From assembly GCA_016715065.1 (NCBI GenBank), contig JADKBN010000029.1, positions 310,001 through 374,000 on the forward strand: 64,000 nt of DNA. The letters are read 5' to 3'. Position numbers and translations under genes: made by a program. The notes under the pieces were generated by a model. The model saw only the letters and a program-made list of their open reading frames with translations, did not search any database and was not told the origin of the DNA. Origin of the DNA: Fibrobacterota bacterium (lineage in GTDB: Bacteria; Fibrobacterota; Fibrobacteria; UBA5070). Below, piece after piece: positions 58,728 through 64,000 of this stretch; within the stretch, counting starts at the first letter, position 1, and each line of letters begins with the position of its first letter.

Positions 58728-60132
58728 TGTTCCAACATCCTCCCACGAGTTTGCGTCCCATCCGGATTCTGTCAATCGGTTTCGGAACAGCGAGCACCTT
58801 CTTGCGGACCTCGGCGATGGCCAGGATCAGGAACTCCTGGTACGATTTTCCGCGCATCGCCAACGTGTCCCGGACCACAGAAGGGGACCAAGTCGTATCC
58901 AAGCTGTTCTCCTTCAACACGCGGCGGTAGATCGTATCGTTTCCAACGGCGCGATCGTCCCACCGAACCCATTTCAAATTCTTGTACGGTTTCAGCAATG
59001 CCGTGGTGTCGGCCCATACCATGCTTCCCGTGGCCGGAAGCGGGAGGGGCAGGTAGTCGTCGTTGCCCACGATGAAAACCAACGTGTCTGCTTTGGCTTG
59101 CAGGGCCGTATTGAGAATGCCGTCGTCCGGGCTCAACATCGCCAACGAATCGGCAGTGGGGTTGTATCGTCGCAACCCGATGCGGCCATCTTCTTCGATC
59201 AGGCTGTCGGCGTCGTTGTCCAAGCTGTCGCCGTAGATTTCTTCGCTGACGCAGCCGTCGCCGTCGTTGTCCAAGCTGTCGTTGACAAGGAAAAAGCGGG
59301 TCGAGGAGCCCAATTTCTGCAGGAAACTGCGCGCGTCCTGGTTCATGCTGGAAGTGGCATCTCCAGAGGTTGTATCGCCGGAGCCCCCCACCAGCTTGTT
59401 GAAGGTGACCGAGTCGTCCACGATGTTGGCCACGTTGGCGAAGATCGTGTTGATCTTGTCGCGCGTGGTGTCGGGAAGCGCTCCGGTGGTGGAGTCCATG
59501 CCGCCTTGGCTGGCCAATTGTCCGGCATCGATCCCGATGGATCCCGAAGCCAGGTTCATGAGTTCAAGCGCTGCCAATTCCGCACGCTGGATGATGGTGT
59601 CCCGGTTGGCGTCCATCAGGTAGAAGTAGACCTTGGAGTTCAGGATGGCGTCGAGCTCGGCTCGGACCAGATGGGAGCCAAAAACCTTGTCGGTTCGGCC
59701 GGTCGTATCGCGACCGAGGAACATGCTGTAGATTTGGGCCACGCGCATGATCGGCAGGTAGATGTTCGTAAGACCGGTATCGCCGATCGCGATCAGGCTG
59801 TCCAGTTTGGCCGAATCCGGCGCCCCTTGGAGTCGTTGACCCAGAGATACCAGTTCACCCACATCGAAGGCGCTGCCGGCAAGCGAGGACTTGGCCAGAC
59901 CGTGCCAGGCCAGCGATTTGCTGGAATCCAGAGCCAGTGCCTTGGAAAAGTCCCGATAGGCGGTCTGGAACTGCTGCTTTTGCATCGCAGACTGACCCTC
60001 CTCGATCCAATAGTCCGCCTCATCCTCGCGGGAGGGGCCGGTTCCGGAGGGATTGAAGAGATTGCATCCTGCCAACATCGCAACGGCGACCAAAAGACGC
60101 ACGCTGATCCGGTTGCGGAGAAAATCGATCAT
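58711..60132 (-). CDS. TPR-containing lipoprotein
   Basis: A 473-residue lipoprotein. The signal ends at lipobox MLAGC (Cys about 22). A TPR pair follows (ADYWIEEGQSAMQKQQFQTA, YRDFSKALALDSSKSLAWHG). Acidic, calcium-like stretches (DSLDNDGDGCVSEEIYGDSL) occur in the second half. It lies in the same transcript as the PorV-like barrel and overlaps it, so they may form one outer-membrane complex. Its function is otherwise unknown. Confidence 0.75.
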   Translation of the reverse strand: MIDFLRNRISVRLLVAVAMLAGCNLFNPSGTGPSREDEADYWIEEGQSAMQKQQFQTAYRDFSKALALDSSKSLAWHGLAKSSLAGSAFDVGELVSLGQRLQGAPDSAKLDSLIAIGDTGLTNIYLPIMRVAQIYSMFLGRDTTGRTDKVFGSHLVRAELDAILNSKVYFYLMDANRDTIIQRAELAALELMNLASGSIGIDAGQLASQGGMDSTTGALPDTTRDKINTIFANVANIVDDSVTFNKLVGGSGDTTSGDATSSMNQDARSFLQKLGSSTRFFLVNDSLDNDGDGCVSEEIYGDSLDNDADSLIEEDGRIGLRRYNPTADSLAMLSPDDGILNTALQAKADTLVFIVGNDDYLPLPLPATGSMVWADTTALLKPYKNLKWVRWDDRAVGNDTIYRRVLKENSLDTTWSPSVVRDTLAMRGKSYQEFLILAIAEVRKKVLAVPKPIDRIRMGRKLVGGCWNNVTIP

Positions 60133-60240
60133 GGTCAGTTCTCCTGTACTTCGGTACATTCTGCCAATTCCTACGGTGATCTGGCAATCCCAATCGCCAA
60201 GAATGGGTCGGAAGAGGGGTCCGGGAAGCATATTTTGAGG

Positions 60241-61164
60241 GTGAACGGAAATGCTTCCAGCACGCGGGTGGACTCCAAAGTCGTCCTGGCCCTGACCGGC
60301 CAGCCAGAGGTTGCGCATTTGCTCCGGGAGATGCTGGTCGGATTCGGCCAGTCGTTGGAGCAAACGGCAGATGTCGGCTCGTTCAAGGAATTGGTTGCCC
60401 AGCTCAACCCGGATCTGATCCTCATCGACCTCAGCCTGCCGCAAGCACCCCTTGCCTTGCGAAATCTGGACGATTCGAACCGTCACCGTCCGATTCTCGC
60501 GCTTGCCGATCCCCACCAGCGGTCGGAAATGTTCGAAGCCAAGCGTCTGGGAGTGTTCGCTGTCTTGTATCTGCCGCTGGACCCGGACGAAGCGTGCTTT
60601 CATTTCGGTCACGCTTTGACAACTCTCGCCGAGAGGTTCGATCCCTCCCGGCTCGGATACCAGGAGCGGCTACTCACCTTGGGCAACGACTTTTCCATGG
60701 TCACCCCCGTCGCGCTGTCCCTGGTCGAGACTTCCTTGGCCCTAGGGGATCCTCGGCGTACGTCCGTTTCGCTCGGCTTGGTGGAGCTTCTCACCAACGC
60801 CATCGAACACGGGAACCTGGGAATCTCCTTCGAGGAGAAGCGCGATGCGCTGCGCGGCTCCGTCTTCTACGACCTTGCTCGGGAACGATCGAGGAAATCG
60901 CCGTGGAAAGATCGGGTGGTGCATGCCCGCTGCATGGTTGATCCCTCCGCCGGGCTCGTGCGATACGATATCCAGGACGAAGGCGGTGGATTCGATTGGC
61001 GCAATCTGCCCGACCCGTTCCATCAGAACAACATCGGAGCGCGTCACGGTCGAGGCATCCTCATGGCCCGACATGCGTTCCAGAAGCTTTGTTACAACGA
61101 CGCGGGAAACCAGGTATTTTTGGAGCTTCCGCTGTCGCCTATCCCTTCTGTGGAGGATCGATGA
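60241..61164 (+). CDS. receiver-like plus RsbW-type ATPase fusion
   Basis: A protein of about 307 residues. The N-terminal 120 residues look like a receiver domain (VVLALTGQPEVAHLLREML, with Asp in LILIDLSLP), but the acidic pair near the start is lost. The C-terminal half is a GHKL ATPase of the anti-sigma RsbW type: ELLTNAIEHGN (N box), IQDEGGGFDW (G1) and HGRGILMARHAF (G2). It probably controls a partner-switching circuit. No anti-anti-sigma gene is adjacent. GTG 60241 is uncertain; TTG 60235 is an alternative. The stop overlaps dnaX (ATGA). Confidence 0.75.
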   Translation: MNGNASSTRVDSKVVLALTGQPEVAHLLREMLVGFGQSLEQTADVGSFKELVAQLNPDLILIDLSLPQAPLALRNLDDSNRHRPILALADPHQRSEMFEAKRLGVFAVLYLPLDPDEACFHFGHALTTLAERFDPSRLGYQERLLTLGNDFSMVTPVALSLVETSLALGDPRRTSVSLGLVELLTNAIEHGNLGISFEEKRDALRGSVFYDLARERSRKSPWKDRVVHARCMVDPSAGLVRYDIQDEGGGFDWRNLPDPFHQNNIGARHGRGILMARHAFQKLCYNDAGNQVFLELPLSPIPSVEDR

Positions 61165-62519
61165 GCTATCAGGCCATGGCACGCCGTTGGCGTCCGAGGC
61201 GTTTCGAGGACATGGTCGGGCAGGAGCATGTCGCCCGCACCTTGCGGAACTCCCTGGTGAGGGGCAACCTGCATCACGCATTTTTGTTCACCGGAACGCG
61301 CGGTGTGGGCAAGACCACCTCCGCACGGATTTTGGCGCGCATGCTCAACTGCGGCGACGAGGACCCGTTGAAGCGGCCTTGCGGCACCTGCGCGAGTTGC
61401 GTCGAGATCGAAAAGGGCGCCAGCATGGATGTGCTGGAAATCGACGCGGCGAGCCATACCGGCGTGGACGATGTCCGCGAACTGCGCGAGCAGCTGAAAT
61501 ACGCATCTTCGCACGGCAAGTACAGGGTGGTGATCCTGGACGAAGTCCACATGCTCTCCAAGGCCGCGTTCAATGCGCTCTTGAAGACCTTGGAAGAACC
61601 TCCCCCGCACGTGGTGTTCATTCTGGCCACCACCGAGGTGCACAAGGTTCCCCAAACCATCCTTTCCAGGGTGCAGCGCTACGATTTCCGTCGGCTGACT
61701 CCGGCGCAGGTGCGCGACCGACTTGCCCAAATCTGTCAGGTCGATGGCATCGAGGTGGATGCAGAAGCGTTGGACATCGTCGCCTTGCGGGCCGACGGCT
61801 CCATGCGCGACGGTCTTTCCCTGTTCGATCAGGTCTACGCGTACGCTGGAAACAAGGTCTCCGCCGAGGACGTGCGCCGCACGTTGGGTGTTCCCGACCA
61901 GGCATCGCACCAACGACTCTTGTCGCACTTGGTCGCGGGGGATGTTTCCGCCACGGTGGGCGAGGTGCATTTGTCTTTGGAGCGAGGTGTCGATCCGCTG
62001 GAGTACATCCGGGGGTTCGGGGAGTTCCTTCGCAACGTCCTGTTCTGCCGTTTGGACGGTTTGCCCGATGGCTCCCTGAGCCTGATGCCCGAACGAGTGG
62101 CTCAATTGCGCGAGCTCACCAAAACCTTGGCGGAAGGCGATCTTTTGCGCTGGGCGCGCATGGTCGCCGAGGTCACCCAACAGATGCGCGATGCGCACAA
62201 CCCCCGTTTGGCATTGGAAGTGGCGTTGGCGAGAATGGCATCCCTGGACAAGGTCGCGGATCTTCGCCGCCTGATATCCGGCCAGGCTCTGCCGCCGGTT
62301 TCGGCGGGTTCGTCCGCCATCGCATCGGCGCCCGCCGCGCCGCCGTCGGCAGCAACAAATTCTGTCTCAAATCCCGCCCAAAATCCCGCGGCACCTCCGG
62401 CTCGCAGGCCGGAGCCGGATCCGCGTGTCAAGGGCCCCAATCTTCAACAGGCGGTCGAAGGCGATCCGGTGCTTGGACGCATCCTGGAAACGTTCGACGC
62501 CACCCCCACTTCGGAGTAA
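61161..62519 (+). CDS. dnaX: DNA polymerase III subunits gamma/tau
   Basis: A 452-residue clamp-loader ATPase. Walker A is GTRGVGKTT, the zinc-binding cysteines lie in CGDEDPLKRPCGTCASC, and Walker B with the DExx box is VVILDEVHML. SRVQRYDFRRL and the sensor ATTEVHKVP are typical. The C-terminal tau part is short and Ala/Pro-rich (PAAPPSAAT, PAAPPARRPEP), so it may be a minimal form. ybaB follows after 4 bases, the common dnaX-ybaB-recR order, but recR is not next in this window. Confidence 0.95.
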   Translation: MSYQAMARRWRPRRFEDMVGQEHVARTLRNSLVRGNLHHAFLFTGTRGVGKTTSARILARMLNCGDEDPLKRPCGTCASCVEIEKGASMDVLEIDAASHTGVDDVRELREQLKYASSHGKYRVVILDEVHMLSKAAFNALLKTLEEPPPHVVFILATTEVHKVPQTILSRVQRYDFRRLTPAQVRDRLAQICQVDGIEVDAEALDIVALRADGSMRDGLSLFDQVYAYAGNKVSAEDVRRTLGVPDQASHQRLLSHLVAGDVSATVGEVHLSLERGVDPLEYIRGFGEFLRNVLFCRLDGLPDGSLSLMPERVAQLRELTKTLAEGDLLRWARMVAEVTQQMRDAHNPRLALEVALARMASLDKVADLRRLISGQALPPVSAGSSAIASAPAAPPSAATNSVSNPAQNPAAPPARRPEPDPRVKGPNLQQAVEGDPVLGRILETFDATPTSE

Positions 62520-62523
62520 CTCC

Positions 62524-62841
62524 ATGAACAACATGAACGCGATGATGAAGCAGTTGCAGCAGGTCCAGAAAAAAGTGCTGGCCGCCCAGCAGGAACTGGA
62601 AAACTCCGACTTTCCCGGCGAGGCCGGCGGCGGCAAGGTGAAATTGGTGATCACCGGCAAAGGGGATCTGAAATCCCTCAAGCTGGATCGTTCGGTGGTG
62701 GATCCCGAAGACGTGGAGCTCCTGGAAGACCTTATCCTGACTGCATTCCATCAGGCCAAGGAAACGTTGGCGATGAAGTCGGAAGCGGTCATGGGCGGCG
62801 TGAAAATGCCCGGCATGCCCGGCCTCCCCGGCTTCCGCTAA
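62524..62841 (+). CDS. ybaB: nucleoid-associated protein YbaB/EbfC
   Basis: A 105-residue DNA-binding protein: an N-terminal helix MNNMNAMMKQLQQVQKKVLA, then GGGKVKLVITGKGDLKSLKL and PEDVELLEDLILTAFHQAKE. The family forms dimers that bind DNA with little specificity. The Gly/Met/Pro-rich tail (MPGMPGLPGFR) is usual. It lies 4 bases after dnaX, so the two are cotranscribed. Confidence 0.93.
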   Translation: MNNMNAMMKQLQQVQKKVLAAQQELENSDFPGEAGGGKVKLVITGKGDLKSLKLDRSVVDPEDVELLEDLILTAFHQAKETLAMKSEAVMGGVKMPGMPGLPGFR

Positions 62842-63469
62842 AAATCGGCTGCGGGAGCGCATACTCCCCTTACTTCCTCGCTCGGCTTGGTCGCCGTTCC
62901 AGCGCGTACGGCTCTGGCGCCTCGCTCGTCGTGGCGGGTCGTCTGCATCTCCCTCGCTCGATTTTCAGCTTCGCTGCGCGGGCTGTTTTTCTGTTTGATT
63001 GCCGATTTCCGGCGCCGCTTCGCTGGCCGGGTGGGGGTGGGTGGGCAGGATGGGTCGACGGGAATCGCCGCCGTTGCCCGATGGGCGATGTAGGGGCGAT
63101 CCTCGGATCGCCCTGGAAACGGAAACGGGCAGGCGGCGACAGTGGTTGTGGTGGGTGGGATAGGCCGACTGGAATGGTCGGTTCCGATTGTTACGCGGAA
63201 TCCAGGATCAAGGAAACGCGGTGGCGCAGTTGGGCCAGGCCGGATTGTTTTTCTGTTTGATTGCCGATTTCCGGCGCCGCTTCGCTGGCCGGTTGGGGGT
63301 AGGTGGGCAGGATGGGCGGGCGGGAATGGCCGCCGTTGCCCGATGGGCGATGTAGGGGCGATCCTCGGATCGCCCTGGAAACGGAAACGGGCAGGCGGCG
63401 ACAGTGGTTGTGGTGGGTGGGATAGGCCGACTGGAATGGTCGGTTCCGATTGTTATGCGGAATCCAGGA
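62842..63469. other. 628-bp non-coding region dominated by a tandem duplication
   Basis: No real gene is seen; the open frames crossing it read through repeats. The first 140 bases contain the word CTCGCTCG three times (62878-62885, 62921-62928, 62953-62960). From 62984 on, the region is a tandem duplication given as separate entries. Palindromes GGGCGATCC-TC-GGATCGCCC sit at 63094-63113 and 63356-63375. Confidence 0.6.
62984..63235. repeat. tandem duplication, copy 1 (252 bp)
   Basis: This matches 63246-63497 almost base for base at an offset of 262. A few substitutions lie around 63030-63060 and one at the GTTACGCGG/GTTATGCGG position. It ends with a copy of the last codons (PNCATAF and stop) of the minus-strand gene at 63470. 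Confidence 0.85.
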
Positions 63470-63497
63470 TCAAGGAAACGCGGTGGCGCAGTTGGGA
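63246..63497. repeat. tandem duplication, copy 2 (252 bp)
   Basis: This is the second copy, whose right end (63470-63497) is the true 3' end of the zinc-ribbon gene. The hairpin in it could act in either strand. The low divergence between the copies points to a recent event. Confidence 0.85.
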
Positions 63498-63760
63498 CAG
63501 ATCCATCTGCCAGCGTCGTCATCCGCGGGCGAAAATCGCAGGCCCGTGTCCTGTCCGGGTTCGTCTTCGGTGGCCACGATCAGGGAAAGGTCGGCGAGTT
63601 CGTCCTCGTGCAGACCGCAGGAGGGGCACTCCAAAAGTTGTCGACCCGCTTGGAGTTTTCCGAGGATCTCCGCCTGGTCGCGGTACCGCTCCACCTGGCG
63701 GGCCAGATCGTGGAGTGGACTGGAGAGTTCCGGTTGCGCTTGGTTTTTTTCTTTTGGCAT
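63470..63760 (-). CDS. small zinc-ribbon hypothetical protein
   Basis: A 96-residue protein with an N-terminal helix (DLARQVERYRDQAEILGKLQ) and two cysteine pairs, CPSC and CPNC, 45 residues apart, which would form a zinc ribbon. I do not recognise the family. ATG 63760 is chosen; the longer reading has no signal. Its 3' end lies in copy 2 of the tandem duplication, and its last codons recur in copy 1. Confidence 0.6.
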   Translation of the reverse strand: MPKEKNQAQPELSSPLHDLARQVERYRDQAEILGKLQAGRQLLECPSCGLHEDELADLSLIVATEDEPGQDTGLRFSPADDDAGRWICPNCATAFP

Positions 63761-63851
63761 AATCCCTTTGGAAGCAGACAGATAATCATTTTTTTGACGG
63801 TCGGCGTTGGGCGATGGAATCCGGATCGCCGCCGACTCTAGGAGGCCCTTG

Positions 63852-64000
63852 TGCGCACTGGCAAACCAAGCTGGATATTCCTCGCCCTGAGCGGGGTCAT
63901 CGGAGCCCAGGCTCCCCTTCCTGTCGAGGGGCCGCCACCCTCTCCTGCAACGGCTCCTGTTTTGCCCTCGGCATCGCCCCAAGCTCCAGCACCGGCAAGT
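63852..64000 (+). CDS. exported Pro/Ala-rich protein, 5' part only
   Basis: GTG 63852 follows a perfect AGGAGG (63841-63846). The product starts like a signal peptide (KPSWIFLALSGVIGAQA), then continues with a Pro/Ala-rich stretch (PVEGPPPSPATAPVLP) and is cut by the window end after about 50 codons. It is probably a periplasmic or envelope protein with a flexible linker. Divergent from the zinc-ribbon gene. Confidence 0.55.

Noticed and set aside
62887..63841. several plus-strand open frames (for example 63142-63762) across the tandem duplication
   Set aside because: They are translations of duplicated non-coding sequence with Arg/Gly/Trp-rich composition and no start signals.

Overview
This 64 kb window is a GC-rich, densely packed bacterial chromosome segment. 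It looks like a Gram-negative member of the Fibrobacterota. The evidence is a TIGR02147-family gene (a family described from Fibrobacter) at 43925-44761, several exported proteins sharing a type IX secretion-like C-terminal module, plant-wall glycoside hydrolases, outer-membrane barrels and OmpA, and a long-form menaquinone-type decarboxylase. I saw no rRNA, tRNA or CRISPR array, and no phage or IS element. Many neighbouring genes overlap by ATGA or GTGA, which implies translational coupling.

Layout. 1-1656: a CRP-like palindrome, a DUF2200 pair and an HD-domain protein. 1657-8130: a degrading polysaccharide region with a GH30 glucuronoxylanase, a second clan GH-A hydrolase broken at a G8 run, an ABC-F ATPase with an unclear start, a REP-like composite repeat and a secreted-protein pseudogene. 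8192-19568: phosphate region, with a minus-strand porin-pstS-pstC-pstA-pstB-phoU run, and a divergent plus-strand run of PhoB-like regulator, thiS and a second, divergent Pst-like ABC transporter with no binding protein and its own PhoU-like gene. 19686-23287: yajC, def, a SpoIID-like gene and prfC. 23318-29998: a flavin reductase, a beta-helix protein, two barrel-like proteins and a large secreted propeller-like protein.

30000-42720 is the most coherent unit. A hybrid histidine kinase and an NtrC-type sigma-54 activator (33025-36638) sit among three near-consensus sigma-54 promoters (30158, 36749, 40178). Each promoter is preceded by the same 11-bp palindromic site. The promoters drive genes for an sll1863-like coiled-coil protein, a BON-domain protein, two paralogous DUF3309-like mini-membrane proteins, a Ca2+-type P-type ATPase and a PRC-barrel protein, with an OmpA/TSP3 protein following. 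I infer a local envelope or ion-stress regulon.

42723-64000: a CDF transporter, TIGR02147 plus lipoprotein, glgB, an MFS transporter, ubiD-ubiE-mtfA, ispG, a HAD phosphatase, an FAD oxidoreductase, a PorV/UPF0164-like barrel, a TPR lipoprotein, a receiver/RsbW-like fusion, dnaX, ybaB, and a 252-bp tandem duplication that copied the 3' end of a zinc-ribbon gene.
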